Notes: generated by a model from the sequence alone, not told the origin. A stretch of DNA of 44,350 nucleotides from Halomonas ventosae (GCF_004361885.1 NZ_SNWH01000021.1:1-44350); one strand, 5' to 3'. Positions 14,193 to 24,782 are shown, counted from the stretch's first letter. A program made the numbers and translations.

Positions 14193-15533
14193 TCATGGGG
14201 CTTCCCGGCGGATAACGTCATGGATCAGGGGCGGGGGCGTGGCGGGGCCATCGCCTACCTTGATGGCCTTGCTGACTTGCCTGGCGGCTCGGTCGGCATC
14301 CGCGGCGCTGGCAGCGTGGATCAACGCCAGCGGACGCTGGGCGTCCACCGTTTCGTCCAGGGAGGCGATGTGTGATAGCCCGACCGCGGGGTCGATGGCC
14401 TCGCCGAGGGCACGGCGGCCGCCGCCCAAGGCCACCACGGCCAGGCCCAGGGCGCGGGTGTCGATGGCCTGGACCCGGCCCGGGTGCTCGGCATGCACCG
14501 CGCGGGTCACCGGGGCCTGGGGTAGGTAGTGGTCGGGGCGTTCGAGCAGGTCGCTGGGCCCGCCGAGGCCTGCCACCATGCGCGCGAAGCGCTCGGCGAC
14601 CGCATCTGAGGCCAGTGTCTTATCCAGATGTGCCATGGCCGTCTCTCGGGAGTCGGCCAGTCGGCCGGCCAGCAGCAATTCGGCGGCCAGGTCACGGGTC
14701 ACTTCCAGCAGGCGGCCATGGCGCTTCTCGCCGGTCAGCAGGCGCAGCGCCTCGCGCACCTCGAGCGCATTGCCGGCGCAGGGGGCCAGCGGCTGGCTCA
14801 TGTTGGTAACCAGTGCCGTGGTCGGTGTGCCGGTCTGGCTTGCCACCTCGACGAGGGTTCGCGCCAGTCCCCTGGATGCCTCGGCGGTGGGCATGAAGGC
14901 GCCGTTGCCGGTCTTGACGTCCATCACCAGGGCGTCGAGGCCGCAGGCGAGTTTCTTGCCGAGGATCGAGCTGACGATCAACGGCAGCGATTCCACGGTG
15001 GCGGTGACGTCGCGTATCGCGTAGAGGCGACGGTCGGCCGGGGCGAGGTCGGCGGTCTGGCCGATGATCGCCACACCCACCTCGCGGACCAGGCGGCGGA
15101 AGCTGGCGGTGTCCGGGGTCACCGAATAGCCGGGGATCGCCTCCAGCTTGTCTAGGGTGCCACCGGTGTGGCCCAGGCCCCGCCCGGAGACCATCGGCAC
15201 ATGCCCGCCGCAGGCGGCGATCCAGGGCCCGAGCACCAGCGAGACAAGATCGCCCACGCCGCCGGTGGAGTGCTTGTCGAGCACGGGGCCGGGCAGGTCG
15301 AGGTCGGACCAGTCGAGTACCTCGCCAGAGTCGCGGATCGCCTCGGTCAGCGTCACCGTCTCTGCGGCGTTCATGCCCTTGAGAAACACCGCCATGGCCA
15401 GGGCACCCACCTGGGCATCGGAGAGGCTGCCGTCACTGATACCGGCGACCAGCTGCTCGATCGACTCGCGCTCCAGCACGCGCCCGTCGCGCTTGATGCG
15501 GATCAGCTCCGGAAGGAGAGTACGCGCTGTCAT
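14193..15533 (-). CDS. deoA: Thymidine phosphorylase
   Basis: A 446-residue protein with the glycosyltransferase family 3 arrangement. Visible motifs are the phosphate-binding KHSTGGVGD, SGRGLGHTGGTLDKLE, and the signature MDVKTGNGAFMPT. The length matches E. coli DeoA (440). It converts thymidine and deoxyuridine to base and deoxyribose-1-phosphate. Its ATG overlaps the deoC stop. The open frame ends 31 bases before deoD. Confidence 0.96.
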   Translation of the reverse strand: MTARTLLPELIRIKRDGRVLERESIEQLVAGISDGSLSDAQVGALAMAVFLKGMNAAETVTLTEAIRDSGEVLDWSDLDLPGPVLDKHSTGGVGDLVSLVLGPWIAACGGHVPMVSGRGLGHTGGTLDKLEAIPGYSVTPDTASFRRLVREVGVAIIGQTADLAPADRRLYAIRDVTATVESLPLIVSSILGKKLACGLDALVMDVKTGNGAFMPTAEASRGLARTLVEVASQTGTPTTALVTNMSQPLAPCAGNALEVREALRLLTGEKRHGRLLEVTRDLAAELLLAGRLADSRETAMAHLDKTLASDAVAERFARMVAGLGGPSDLLERPDHYLPQAPVTRAVHAEHPGRVQAIDTRALGLAVVALGGGRRALGEAIDPAVGLSHIASLDETVDAQRPLALIHAASAADADRAARQVSKAIKVGDGPATPPPLIHDVIRREAP

Positions 15534-16309
15534 CAGAAGCCTTCGGAAGTTGCAATGCCGTCGCTGTCGTCGCGCAGGATTTGCAGCAGGTTGCCGAGCA
15601 GTCCCGATGCGCCGAAGCGAAAGTGGGCCGGGGTGATCCAGGCCACGCCCATCAGGCGTTCAGCGAGTTGCAGATAGGCCAGGGCTTCCTCGACGGTACG
15701 CACGCCGCCGGCGACCTTGACGCCTACGTCGCGACCGCTGTCACGCACGGCGAGCAGCAGTAGCTCGGTCGCTTCCAGGGTGGCATTGATGGCCACCTTG
15801 CCGGTCGAGGTCTTGAGGAAGTCGGCGCCGCCGGCGAGGGCCAATTCGCTGGCGCGGCGAATCAGCGCCGGGTCCTTGAGTTCGCCGGTCTCCAGGATCA
15901 CCTTGAGCAGCGCATCGCCGGCGGCCTGCCTGCAGGCCGCCACCAGTTCATGACCGGTCGTCTCGTCGCCGGCCAGCAGGGCGCGCCAGGGGAAGACCAC
16001 GTCCACCTCGTCGGCACCGCAGGCCGCGGCGGCGCGGGTCTCGCGGGCGGCGGCCATGATGTCGTCGCCGCCATGCGGGAAGTTGGTGACCGTGGCCACC
16101 TTGACGATGCCCTCGAGGCCATGCGCCTTGAGGGCTCGCCGTGCGGTGACCACGAAGGCCGGATAGATGCATACCGCCGCCGGCGTGCCGGCGGGCGTCT
16201 TCGCCTGCTGGCAGAGTGCCTCGATGGTCGCGTCGCTGTCGTCGTCGTTGAGGCTGGTGAGGTCCATCAGTGCCAGGGCCTGGCGCGCGGCCTGCTGCAG
16301 TTCGGTCAT
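15533..16309 (-). CDS. deoC: Deoxyribose-phosphate aldolase
   Basis: A 258-residue TIM-barrel class I aldolase of the E. coli type. The Schiff-base Lys is in [10 protein letters not shown] and the conserved VKVAGGVRT follows; the N-terminal [13 protein letters not shown] matches the E. coli-like subgroup. It cleaves deoxyribose-5-phosphate to acetaldehyde and glyceraldehyde-3-phosphate. No phosphopentomutase (deoB) is present in this cluster, so conversion of the 1-phosphate must be encoded elsewhere. Confidence 0.96.
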   Translation of the reverse strand: MTELQQAARQALALMDLTSLNDDDSDATIEALCQQAKTPAGTPAAVCIYPAFVVTARRALKAHGLEGIVKVATVTNFPHGGDDIMAAARETRAAAACGADEVDVVFPWRALLAGDETTGHELVAACRQAAGDALLKVILETGELKDPALIRRASELALAGGADFLKTSTGKVAINATLEATELLLLAVRDSGRDVGVKVAGGVRTVEEALAYLQLAERLMGVAWITPAHFRFGASGLLGNLLQILRDDSDGIATSEGF

Positions 16310-16395
16310 GGTAGCGTCCTATAAACGAGGAGACGGCGCCGCGCAGGGACGCGGTACCTGTCTGGCGTCTCGGCGGGTGTGTCGATCGCCATGTT

Positions 16396-17673
16396 TCAGC
16401 CACCCAGGGCGAGGAAGAAGCCGGCGAGGGTGGCTGACATCAGGTTGGAGAGGGTGCCAGCCAGCACCGCTTTGAGGCCAAAGCGGGCGATTTCGTGGCG
16501 GCGGTTCGGCGCGATGCTGCCCAGGCCGCCGAGCAGGATGGCGATGGAGGAGAGGTTGGCGAAGCCGCACAAGGCGAAGGAGAGGATCGCCGCGGTGTGC
16601 GCCGACAGTGCCTTGCCGGTAGCGGCGACCACCTGCTCGCCATCCAGATAGGGGGCCAGGTTGATATAGGCCACGAACTCGTTGACCACCAGCTTTTGGC
16701 CGATGAAGGAGCCGGCTAGCGTTGCTTCCTGCCAGGGCACGCCGAGCAGGAAGGCCAGCGGCGAGAACAGCCAGCCGAGGATCCACTCCAGGCTCAGCGA
16801 CTCGATGCCGAACCAGCCGCCCAGCCCGCCCAGCATGCCATTGAGCAGGGCGATCAGGCCGATGAAGGCAAGCAGCATGGCGCCGACGTTGGCGGCCAGC
16901 TTGAGCCCCGAGGTGGCTCCTGCCGCAGCGGCGTCCAGCACGTTGCTGGGCTTGTCCTCGTGCTCCTCCAGCTCCTCCTCGACCTTCGAGACGCTGTCCT
17001 CGGGCTCTCGGGTCTCGGGCATGATCAGCTTGGCGAACAGCAGCCCGCCGGGGGCGGCCATGAAGGAGGCGGCCACCAGGTACTCCATGGGGATGCCCAG
17101 CGCGGCGTAGCCGGCCAGTACCGAACCGGCCACCGAGGCCAGCCCACCACACATCACCGCGAACAGCTGCGATGGGGTCATGCGGGCAATGAAGGGACGC
17201 ACCACCAGCGGTGCTTCGGTCTGGCCGACGAAGATGTTAGCGGTGGCGGAAAGCGACTCGGTGCGCGAGGTGCCCAGCGTCTTCTGCAGGGCCCCGCCGA
17301 GGAGGCGAATCACCCACTGCATGATGCCCAGGTAGTAGAGCACCGCCGTCAACGAAGAGAAGAAGATGATCACCGGCAGCACCCGGATGGCGAATACGAA
17401 GCCGACGCTGTCGACATTGGCCAGGCCACCGAACAGGAAGTCGATACCGTCGTTGGCATAGAGCACCACCTGGCTGACGCCATCGGACACGGTCTTGAGC
17501 ACCACCTGGCCGACAGGTACATAGAGCACGAAGGCCCCGATGCCGGCCTGGATGGCGAAGGCGCCGACCACGGTTCTCATGCGGATAGCGCGGCGCTCTG
17601 TGGAGAAGAGGAGGGCGATGGTCACGAGAGTCACTATCCCTACCAGGCTCATGAAGAGGGTCATGGGGGGCAC
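16396..17673 (-). CDS. nupC: Concentrative nucleoside transporter, NupC/CNT family
   Basis: A 425-residue inner-membrane protein with about ten hydrophobic spans. CNT features are [13 protein letters not shown], the [17 protein letters not shown] block, and the [17 protein letters not shown] motif near the C-terminus. An acidic cytoplasmic loop ([10 protein letters not shown]) lies mid-protein. It imports nucleosides with cations. First gene of the operon, 86 bases before deoC and divergent from the DeoR-type regulator. Confidence 0.93.
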   Translation of the reverse strand: MPPMTLFMSLVGIVTLVTIALLFSTERRAIRMRTVVGAFAIQAGIGAFVLYVPVGQVVLKTVSDGVSQVVLYANDGIDFLFGGLANVDSVGFVFAIRVLPVIIFFSSLTAVLYYLGIMQWVIRLLGGALQKTLGTSRTESLSATANIFVGQTEAPLVVRPFIARMTPSQLFAVMCGGLASVAGSVLAGYAALGIPMEYLVAASFMAAPGGLLFAKLIMPETREPEDSVSKVEEELEEHEDKPSNVLDAAAAGATSGLKLAANVGAMLLAFIGLIALLNGMLGGLGGWFGIESLSLEWILGWLFSPLAFLLGVPWQEATLAGSFIGQKLVVNEFVAYINLAPYLDGEQVVAATGKALSAHTAAILSFALCGFANLSSIAILLGGLGSIAPNRRHEIARFGLKAVLAGTLSNLMSATLAGFFLALGG

Positions 17674-17720
17674 CTATCTGACTGGGTGGCCTGAGGTGAC
17701 AGGCATGTGGAGAAAGGCCA

Positions 17721-17736
17721 GGTGAAATTTATCGCA
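17721..17736. promoter_or_regulatory. Possible CRP-type site in the nupC-deoR gap
   Basis: GGTGA-N6-TCGCA matches eight of ten key bases of the CRP consensus TGTGA-N6-TCACA. It is next to the DeoR-like palindrome, and E. coli deo operons are controlled by both proteins, which makes it plausible. A single partial match is weak evidence. Confidence 0.3.
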
Positions 17737-17741
17737 TCAAG

Positions 17742-17757
17742 TGTTATTTTTCTAACC
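17742..17757. promoter_or_regulatory. DeoR-box-like operator
   Basis: TGTTATTTTTCTAACC matches 12 of 16 positions of the E. coli DeoR operator TGTTAGAATTCTAACA, including both TGTTA and TAAC arms at correct spacing. It lies between divergent nupC and the DeoR-type gene, 38 bases before the regulator ATG, placed to control both directions. Confidence 0.6.
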
Positions 17758-17794
17758 ATTTTTCCTTGTCACCCGGTTGGGAGTGTTACCGGAC

Positions 17795-18529
17795 ATGAAC
17801 GAACGCGCTGCTCGGCGCCTCGCCCGGCTGAGTGACGCCCTGGCTCGAGGCGGGAGCCTGCGCCTGCGGGATGCCGCGGACCTGTGCGGTGTCTCGGAGA
17901 TGACCATTCGCCGCGATCTGGCCGCCGGGGAGGGCAGCCTCAAGCTGATGGGTGGCCACCTGGTCCGCAGCGACGACCCCCGTTATGCGCCGGTCTACGA
18001 CCTGGCGGCCCAGCAGGATCGCCATGCCGAGCCCAAGCACCGGCTCTGCGAGCGGGCGGCGCGCCGCATTGCGCCCGGCGACACCCTGTTCATCGACTGC
18101 GGCACGACGCTGATGCCACTGGCCGCCGGCTTGCCGGGCGATTATTCGCTGACGGTGGTGACCTATGCGCTGAACGTGGCCAATGCGGTGAGTGTGTTGC
18201 CGGGGGTGCGCCTGATCCTGCTGGGCGGGGTTTACCATGGCTCCTCGCGCTCCTTCGCCAGCGAAGCCATGGGCGATGCCATCGGTCGGCTAGGCATCAA
18301 CAAGGCCTTCCTCTCCGCGGCGGGGGTTCACCGCAAGAAGGGCCTGAGCTGCTTCCACTTCCACGAGGTGGCCCCCAAGCAGGCGGCGATCGCCACGGCC
18401 GCGCATCGCCTGCTGGTGGTGGACGCGAGCAAGTGGGGGGTGATCCGCCCGGCGCGCTTCGCCGGGCTCGAGGAGGTCGACGAGGTCATCACCGACGGTG
18501 AGTTCGCCGCGCAGGACGCACCGCCATGA
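17795..18529 (+). CDS. deoR: DeoR-family transcriptional repressor of nucleoside catabolism
   Basis: A 244-residue regulator. ATG 17795 is preferred, though a TTG at 17777 is in frame. Residues ~22-43 form the DeoR-type helix-turn-helix (RLRDAADLCGVSEMTIRRDL). The rest is the DeoRC sugar-phosphate sensor domain, with the DTLFIDCGTT motif and a SxAGVHxxxGLSC segment. E. coli DeoR is 252 residues. Its divergent position from nupC-deoCAD-cdd and the adjacent DeoR-like box make control of this operon, with deoxyribose-5-phosphate as inducer, the likely role. Confidence 0.88.
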   Translation: MNERAARRLARLSDALARGGSLRLRDAADLCGVSEMTIRRDLAAGEGSLKLMGGHLVRSDDPRYAPVYDLAAQQDRHAEPKHRLCERAARRIAPGDTLFIDCGTTLMPLAAGLPGDYSLTVVTYALNVANAVSVLPGVRLILLGGVYHGSSRSFASEAMGDAIGRLGINKAFLSAAGVHRKKGLSCFHFHEVAPKQAAIATAAHRLLVVDASKWGVIRPARFAGLEEVDEVITDGEFAAQDAPP

Positions 18530-18648
18530 CGCGGGCGGCCGAAACCTGTCCCCGATCAAGGCAGGTCGGGAAAAGGATTGCTAGGTTGTAAGTTGTAAAA
18601 GTACCTAACACCCATTTACTGCTCGCTCATCATCCGGAGACCGTGTCC

Positions 18649-19332
18649 ATGCAAGCCGCAGATGTCATGACCCCCAACGTGATCACCGTCACCCCCGACA
18701 GTGACGTCGGCGAGATCGCCAGCCTGCTGCTCGAGCACGGCATCAGTGCCGTGCCGGTGGTAGATGCCGACGACAAGGTGCTCGGCATTGTCAGCGAGGG
18801 GGATCTGATGCGCCGGATCGAGAACGACACCGACCAGCACAGGTCCTGGTGGCTAAAGCTGCTCAGTGGGGGCGGCAATGCCGTGGACTACGTAAAGAGC
18901 CATGGCCGCAAGGCCAGCGAGATCATGACGCCGCACCCGCTCACCGTCAGCGAGGACGAGCCGCTGCACCGCATCGCCTCATTACTGGAGAAGCGCCATA
19001 TCAAGCGGGTGCCGGTGGTGCGGGATGGCAAGCTGGTAGGTATCGTTAGCCGCTCCAACCTGCTGCGCGGTTTGTCGGTGGGCCGCCAGTCGGCCGGTGG
19101 TACCGACGATCGGGCGATCCGCGACGCCATCCTCAAGGAGGTGGACGAGAACACCGGGGTGATGGTCGACCGGCTCAACATCATCGTCGCCGATGGCAAG
19201 GTGCAGCTCTGGGGCCTGGTAGACAGCAAGGAACAGCGCCAGGCTGTGCAGGTCGCGGCGGAGAACATCGACGGCGTGACCGAGGTGGAGAACAACCTCG
19301 GCTTCATGCCCCGTGGCGTGGGTGGCTACTGA
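18649..19332 (+). CDS. Tandem CBS domain protein with C-terminal BON domain
   Basis: A 227-residue cytoplasmic protein. ATG 18649 is chosen for its GGAG site at nine bases; a GTG at 18643 is too close. It has two CBS motifs, the first starting AADVMTPNVITV (2-13) and the second ASEIMTPHPLTV (~90-101), which together should bind an adenine nucleotide. Residues ~155-225 form a BON-like domain (AIRDAILKEVDENTG, then DGKVQLWGLVDS). The role is unknown; such proteins are often stress-linked sensors. Confidence 0.87.
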   Translation: MQAADVMTPNVITVTPDSDVGEIASLLLEHGISAVPVVDADDKVLGIVSEGDLMRRIENDTDQHRSWWLKLLSGGGNAVDYVKSHGRKASEIMTPHPLTVSEDEPLHRIASLLEKRHIKRVPVVRDGKLVGIVSRSNLLRGLSVGRQSAGGTDDRAIRDAILKEVDENTGVMVDRLNIIVADGKVQLWGLVDSKEQRQAVQVAAENIDGVTEVENNLGFMPRGVGGY

Positions 19333-19357
19333 GCCGCGTCGATCGGGCATACGACAG

Positions 19358-19381
19358 CGGGGCGGCCATCCGGCCGCCCCG
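19358..19381. terminator. GC hairpin after the CBS-BON gene
   Basis: GGGGCGGCC and GGCCGCCCC pair perfectly around a short ATCC loop between the convergent CBS-BON and aminotransferase genes. There is no T-run after it, so it may act as a structural transcript end rather than a classical intrinsic terminator. Confidence 0.55.
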
Positions 19382-19429
19382 CGTCCGTTGAGGCAAGCTG
19401 TCCGCGCCGGAATAAGGCGCGCGGCACGT

Positions 19430-20605
19430 TTAGTCTGAGTCGCGGCCCTGTACCTTCACCAGGGCCGTCTCCAGACTCTCGACGGTGCGCTGCGGGTGGT
19501 GAAGCTTGTCGAGGCCGAACAAGCCGATGCGGAAGGCGCGATAGTCGTTGCCTTCGTCACACATCAAGGGCACCCCGGCGGCCACCTGGACCCCGGCGGC
19601 CAGGAACTTGCTGACAATGGCCTCGTCATCGGTGTAGCAGACCACTACGCCGGGGGCTTCGAAGCCCGGGGCCGCGACGCTGGCAAAGCCGTGCTTGGCG
19701 AGCATCTCGCGCACGCGTCGCCCCACTTCCCACTGCTCGTCACGCACCTTGTTTAAGCCATACTGCCGGGTCTCGCGCATCACGTCGCGCAGCCGACGCA
19801 GGCCGTCGGTGGGCAGGGTGGCGTGATAGGCGTGGCCACCAGCCTCGTAGGCTTCCATGATTGACAGCCACTTCTTCAGATCGCAGGCGAAGCTGGTGCT
19901 GGTGGTCTCCTCGATGATCTCCCGGGCCGCGGGCGAGAGCATGACCATGCCGCAGCAGGGGCTGGCGCTCCAGCCCTTCTGCGGGGCACTGATCAGCACA
20001 TCGACTCCGACATCCTGCATGTCGACCCACAGCGTGCCGGAGGCAATGCAGTCGAGCACGAAAAGCCCACCCAGTTCGTGGATGGCATCGGCGATCTGGC
20101 GCAGGTAGTCGTCCGGCAGCAGCATGCCCGAGGCGGTTTCCACGTGGGGAGCGAAGACGATATCAGGCTGCTGGTCATGGATCGACGCGACCACGTCCTC
20201 GATGGCAGGCGGGGCGAAGGGTGAGGTCGGGTCATCCTCGTCGAGGCGACGCGCCTTGAGCACACTGACCTCGGCGGGGATCTTGCCCATCTCCAGTATC
20301 TGGCTCCAGCGATAGCTGAACCAGCCGTTGCGGATCACCAGGCAGCGACGATCCTTGGCGAACTGGCGTGCCACGGCTTCCATGCCGAAGGTACCGCTGC
20401 CGGGGACGATTACCGTCGAGTGGGCATTGTACACCTCCTTCAGGGTGGAGGAGATGTCGCGCATCACGCCCTGGAAGCTCTTCGACATGTGGTTCAGTGA
20501 GCGATCGGTGTAGACCACCGAGTACTCGAGCAGCCCATCGGGGTCGACATCGGGAAGCAAGCCGGCCATTTCGTTCTCCGTGTAGATGTTTCGGGCCTGC
20601 TGCAT
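19430..20605 (-). CDS. Class V aminotransferase (PLP-dependent)
   Basis: A 391-residue fold-type I enzyme. The Schiff-base Lys is Lys210 in SAPQKGWSASP, preceded by the PLP-binding Asp in FVLDCIASGTLW. VPGSGTFGMEA (68-78) binds the PLP phosphate, as in alanine-glyoxylate and serine-pyruvate aminotransferases. The substrate is not certain. It follows ackA and pta on the same strand after a 76-base gap, hinting at a link to acetyl-phosphate metabolism, but none of the sulfoacetaldehyde or phosphonate genes that would explain this is present. Confidence 0.85.
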   Translation of the reverse strand: MQQARNIYTENEMAGLLPDVDPDGLLEYSVVYTDRSLNHMSKSFQGVMRDISSTLKEVYNAHSTVIVPGSGTFGMEAVARQFAKDRRCLVIRNGWFSYRWSQILEMGKIPAEVSVLKARRLDEDDPTSPFAPPAIEDVVASIHDQQPDIVFAPHVETASGMLLPDDYLRQIADAIHELGGLFVLDCIASGTLWVDMQDVGVDVLISAPQKGWSASPCCGMVMLSPAAREIIEETTSTSFACDLKKWLSIMEAYEAGGHAYHATLPTDGLRRLRDVMRETRQYGLNKVRDEQWEVGRRVREMLAKHGFASVAAPGFEAPGVVVCYTDDEAIVSKFLAAGVQVAAGVPLMCDEGNDYRAFRIGLFGLDKLHHPQRTVESLETALVKVQGRDSD

Positions 20606-20681
20606 TCAGGCCGTCTGTCCCCCGAGGATATTCCGATTCCCTCTGTCGGGCCAGCCACAGGATCAACCCTGGACTCACCGC

Positions 20682-22859
20682 TTAGTGTGGTTGGGCGGCC
20701 TGAATGGCGGTCAGGGCGATGGTGTAGACGATGTCGTCGACCAGAGCGCCGCGCGAGAGGTCGTTCACCGGCTTGTTGAGCCCCTGCAGCATGGGGCCGA
20801 CGCTGACCACCCCGGCGCTGCGCTGTACCGCCTTGTAGGTGGTATTGCCGGTATTGAGGTCGGGGAAGATGAACACGGTGGCACGACCCGCCACCGGCGA
20901 GTCTGGGGCTTTCTGACGGCCCACACTCTCGATGGCGGCGGCGTCGTACTGCAACGGGCCATCGATGCATAGCGAGGGCTCGCGTTCCCGGGCGATACGC
21001 GTCGCCTGGCGAACCTTCTCTACATCGGCGCCGCTGCCCGATTCGCCGGTGGAGTAGCTGATCATGGCTACCCGCGGCTCGATGCCGAAGGTCACGGAGG
21101 AGCGGGCGCTCTGGATGGCGATCTCGGCCAGGGCCTCGGCATCCGGGTCGGGATTCACGGCGCAGTCGCCATAGACCACCACCTGCTCGGGCAGCAACAT
21201 GAAGAAGATCGATGATGCCAGGCGATAGTCCGGCGCCGTGCGGATCAGCTGGAACGCCGGGCGCAAGGTATTGGCGGTGGTATGGATCGCCCCGGAGACG
21301 AGGCCGTCGACCTCGTCCTCGGCCAGCATCATGGTGCCGAGTACCACGTTGTCCTGTAGCTGAGAGGCGGCCGTTAGCTCATTGAGCCGGTCGGGACGGC
21401 GTTCGACCATGGGTTTCACATAGTCTCGGCGAATGCCCTCCGGGTCGAGGATCTCGAGGTCCTCGGGCAATTCGATGCCGCGCTGGCGGGCGACGTCTTC
21501 GACCTCCTCGCGCTTGGCCAGCAGCACACAGCGTGCGATGCCGCGCCGCTGGCATATCACGGCGGCTTCCACGGTGCGCGGTTCGCTGCCCTCGGGCAGC
21601 ACGATACGCTTGCTGGCCTGCTGGGCCATCTTTACCAACTGGTGGCGGAAGGCGGCAGGGGATAGCCGACTCGGGTAGCCGCGGCTGAGGTTCTCCTTGA
21701 GCCATGACAGATCGAGGTGATCGGCGACGAAGCGGGTCACCTGCTCGGCCCGCTCCGGGTCGTCGATGGGAATGTCGTTGGGCATGTGATCGAGACGCCG
21801 GGCGGTAGTGAAGCTGTCGGTATCCACCGCCATCACCGGCAGTCCACTGCGCAGTGCCGGCCGGCAGATCTCGACCATGGCGTCATTGGGCAACTCATCG
21901 TGGGTCAGCAGGATGCCTGCCAGGGGCACGCCGTTCATGGTCGCAAGCGCCGCGGCGAGCAGGATGTCGTCGCGGTCGCCGGGAGTGACCAGCAGACGGC
22001 CGGGGCGGAATACGTGCAGGGCATGGGAGGCGCTGCGCGCGCACAGGCTGGTACCCAGCACGCGGCGGCTGGCAGCCTCGCCCTCGTGCAGGAAGCGTGC
22101 CTCCAGGGCTCGGGCGACATCCAGTACCCGCGGTGCCGAGAGGGACGCATGCCAGGGCGCCGCGCCGATCAGCTGGAAGCGCTCGCCGCCCAGGGTCGGC
22201 AGGTGGCGGCGCAGGCTGGCAACCAGCTCCTCGTCACGCCAGGCGCTGAGCCCGGCAGCGGTCAGCGGCATGGCGGTATCGTCATCCGGCAGCAGACGCA
22301 GCCGCATCAGGATACAGCCCAGGGTACGCGGTGATTCCACGCCATCGAAGGCCTGAGCATGCATGTCCAGCTGCTCCGCCAGGTCCTGAGGGTCGTTCAA
22401 GTCACCATCGGCCACCAGAATGATGCGCGCATTGAGGGCATGTGCCAGTTGGACATTGAGCTGGGTGGCGTAGCTGCTGTGCGAGCTGGGCGCGAGCCCC
22501 TCGACCACCACTAGCTCGGGAGCTTCGTCCGCCTGCGGGGTAGCAACCTGGGCATGACGCTCTACGGCCTCTTCCATCAGCTCATCACTGTGCTCCTCGC
22601 GCAGCAGGCGCTCCAGGCGTGCCTGGGAGAGCGGCTCGGGAGGCGACAGGCCCAGGGTGCTGGAGACCAGGGCGCAGGAACGATCCGGCCCGTCGCCATT
22701 GAGCTCGTTCTGTCGGAACGGCTTGAGAAAGCCGGCCTTGAGCCCGAGGGTATCCAGGGCGCGTATCAACCCGAGACAGGCCGAGGTCAGGCCCACGCCG
22801 CTATCGGTAGGCACCAACAATAGGGTGCGAGGCTCGGGGCGTTGATCAACGGGCGTCAT
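20682..22859 (-). CDS. pta: Phosphate acetyltransferase (long, three-domain form)
   Basis: A 725-residue protein, the long form like E. coli Pta (714). Residues ~10-230 are a P-loop-like regulatory domain starting [14 protein letters not shown], ~250-390 a DRTGG domain, and ~400-720 the catalytic domain ([35 protein letters not shown]). It interconverts acetyl-CoA and acetyl-phosphate. Its start overlaps the ackA end by 14 bases, so the pair is translationally coupled. Confidence 0.95.
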   Translation of the reverse strand: MTPVDQRPEPRTLLLVPTDSGVGLTSACLGLIRALDTLGLKAGFLKPFRQNELNGDGPDRSCALVSSTLGLSPPEPLSQARLERLLREEHSDELMEEAVERHAQVATPQADEAPELVVVEGLAPSSHSSYATQLNVQLAHALNARIILVADGDLNDPQDLAEQLDMHAQAFDGVESPRTLGCILMRLRLLPDDDTAMPLTAAGLSAWRDEELVASLRRHLPTLGGERFQLIGAAPWHASLSAPRVLDVARALEARFLHEGEAASRRVLGTSLCARSASHALHVFRPGRLLVTPGDRDDILLAAALATMNGVPLAGILLTHDELPNDAMVEICRPALRSGLPVMAVDTDSFTTARRLDHMPNDIPIDDPERAEQVTRFVADHLDLSWLKENLSRGYPSRLSPAAFRHQLVKMAQQASKRIVLPEGSEPRTVEAAVICQRRGIARCVLLAKREEVEDVARQRGIELPEDLEILDPEGIRRDYVKPMVERRPDRLNELTAASQLQDNVVLGTMMLAEDEVDGLVSGAIHTTANTLRPAFQLIRTAPDYRLASSIFFMLLPEQVVVYGDCAVNPDPDAEALAEIAIQSARSSVTFGIEPRVAMISYSTGESGSGADVEKVRQATRIAREREPSLCIDGPLQYDAAAIESVGRQKAPDSPVAGRATVFIFPDLNTGNTTYKAVQRSAGVVSVGPMLQGLNKPVNDLSRGALVDDIVYTIALTAIQAAQPH

Positions 22860-24036
22860 GATGGCTCTCCTGCAGCAGCTGACGGGTTTCCTCGGCGATG
22901 CGCTGCTCCTCGTCGGTGGGGATGACCCACAGCTCGGGGCCTACGTCCTGGTCGATGCGGCGCTCGTCTCCGTTCGAGGTGGCGCCATTGGCCTTGGCGG
23001 AAAGGCGCAGGCCGAAGTGCGGCAGATGCTCGACTATCCGCGCGCGCACGGCGCTGGCATGCTCGCCGATACCGCCGGTAAAGGCGATGCCATCCAGGCG
23101 GGGCAGCGCGCAGGAGAGGGCCGCCAGCGACTTGGCCACGCGGTAGCAGAACACCTCGATGGCCAGTTCGGCGCCCGCATGATGCTCGGCGGCCGCCTGT
23201 TCGAGACGGCGCATGTCGTTGGAGAGGCCTGAGAGCCCCAGCAGGCCGCTCTCCTTGTTGAGCAGGGTATCGATGCGCTTCAATGACCAGCCCAACTGAC
23301 GACCCAGGTGAGCGTGCAGGCCGGGGTCCACGTCGCCGCTACGGGTGCCCATCACCAGCCCTTCCAGGGGCGTCAGCCCCATGCTGGTATCCACGCTCTC
23401 GCCCTGCCAGACCGCACAGGTCGAGCAGCCGTTGCCCAGGTGGGCGATCAGCCAGCCACCGGAGTGATGCTTGCTGAGGGCATCGAGCCGGGCGCTGACA
23501 TAGGCGTGGCTGCTGCCATGGAAGCCGTAGCGACGGATGCCGTGTTGGCGATAGAGCTTCTCCGGCAGTGCATAGCGATAGGCCCGAGGTGCCAGGGTCT
23601 GGTGGAAGGCGGTATCGAAGACTGCCACCTGGGGCAAATCGTGGAAGAGTGCCAGGGTCGCATTAAGCCCGGCGAGATTGGCCGGGTTATGCAACGGCGC
23701 CAGTTCACTGGTGGCCTCGATGGCCTTATGCACCTCGGCATCGATACGGGTGGCCCGGGTGAAGCGCTCGCCACCATGGACGATACGGTGGCCCACCGCC
23801 AGGGGCCGCACCCCTTCCAGGCGTTCGAGGATGGCCGCCATGGCCGCGGCGTGGTCGGCGCCGTGCAGAGGGCACGAGAAGTCACGACCGGCGCTGTCGA
23901 CCCCGGCGAGGCGCGCCTCCTGGCTGCCCAGTCGTTCGGCCTTGCCGGCCAAGCGAGGCTGGTCAGGAGAGGCAGGAACCAGAGCGTACTTGATGGACGA
24001 GGAACCGCAGTTGATTACCAGTACCGGGTCATGCAT
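22846..24036 (-). CDS. ackA: Acetate kinase
   Basis: A 396-residue ASKHA kinase. ATG 24036 has a perfect AGGAGG site and leads straight into [15 protein letters not shown]; the frame extends 19 codons further but with no better signal. Other signatures are [30 protein letters not shown] and [10 protein letters not shown]. It makes acetyl-phosphate from acetate and ATP, or the reverse. First gene of an ackA-pta-aminotransferase unit. Confidence 0.96.
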   Translation of the reverse strand: MHDPVLVINCGSSSIKYALVPASPDQPRLAGKAERLGSQEARLAGVDSAGRDFSCPLHGADHAAAMAAILERLEGVRPLAVGHRIVHGGERFTRATRIDAEVHKAIEATSELAPLHNPANLAGLNATLALFHDLPQVAVFDTAFHQTLAPRAYRYALPEKLYRQHGIRRYGFHGSSHAYVSARLDALSKHHSGGWLIAHLGNGCSTCAVWQGESVDTSMGLTPLEGLVMGTRSGDVDPGLHAHLGRQLGWSLKRIDTLLNKESGLLGLSGLSNDMRRLEQAAAEHHAGAELAIEVFCYRVAKSLAALSCALPRLDGIAFTGGIGEHASAVRARIVEHLPHFGLRLSAKANGATSNGDERRIDQDVGPELWVIPTDEEQRIAEETRQLLQESHHDAR

Positions 24037-24243
24037 GGCGCCTCCTGTTCCGGGCGTCGAGTGTGCGGGCGTTGCGGCCAGGGCCCAGGACATGGCCCTA
24101 GGCAGAAGAAATCTAGCATGTTGCAGTGCAGAATGCAGTGACTTGCACGGCTTGGCGGCGTGGCCTCAGCCCTTTTCGTTGCTCGCTTGGACGCGACGCA
24201 TCTTGTACTTTCGTCTAAGCTATACCAGAATGATGAAACGCAG

Positions 24244-24258
24244 GGAAACGCTGTTTCC
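24244..24258. promoter_or_regulatory. Inverted repeat in the leader of the outer-membrane gene
   Basis: GGAAAC-GCT-GTTTCC is a perfect 6+3+6 palindrome, 20 bases before ATG 24279. It could be an operator or a small mRNA hairpin close to the ribosome-binding site (GGGAGG). Only one copy is seen in this gap. Confidence 0.35.
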
Positions 24259-24278
24259 TAATTGGGAGGTTCACTATC

Positions 24279-24782
24279 ATGAAGACCATCACTCTTTCTG
24301 CCGTCTCCACTGTCCTGCTGCTGGTCGGGGCCTCTGCACATGCCCAGGGCGGCCCGCTGAGCTACCAGCCGAGCCCTTACCTTGGCGGTGACGCCATGTT
24401 CTGGGAGCTCGACCCCGATGGAGGTAGCAGCTTCGACAGCACCGGCCTGCGCCTGCGCGGTGGCGTAGCGTTCAACGACTATTTCGGTCTCGAGGCCCAT
24501 CTCGGTACCGGTGGCTCCGATGGCCCGGCCGAGCTCGATTATCTGGCTGGCGCGTATGCCAAGGGGACCCTGCCGATCGCCCCGGAATTCCGCCTCTACG
24601 GCCTGGCGGGCTTCAGCGAGGTAGATTTCAACGCCGATGACGAGAGCGATTTCTCCTATGGCGCGGGCGCCGAACTTGATGTAGCACCCAACCTCGCCGT
24701 GGGTGCCGACTATATGCGCTACCTGGACCAATCGAACTACACCTTCGACGCTGCCAGCGTCGGGGTGACGTTCCGCTTCTGA
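24279..24782 (+). CDS. Small outer-membrane beta-barrel protein
   Basis: A 167-residue protein with a signal peptide (STVLLLVGASAHAQG, cut after about residue 23). The mature part has alternating hydrophobic strands (GLRLRGGVAFNDYFGLEAHLG; YGLAGFSEVDFN; LAVGADYMRYLD) and ends VGVTFRF, with the terminal Phe typical of Bam substrates. About eight strands are expected, like OmpA/OmpW-type small barrels. It is followed by a strong terminator and appears monocistronic. Function is not shown by sequence. Confidence 0.85.
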   Translation: MKTITLSAVSTVLLLVGASAHAQGGPLSYQPSPYLGGDAMFWELDPDGGSSFDSTGLRLRGGVAFNDYFGLEAHLGTGGSDGPAELDYLAGAYAKGTLPIAPEFRLYGLAGFSEVDFNADDESDFSYGAGAELDVAPNLAVGADYMRYLDQSNYTFDAASVGVTFRF

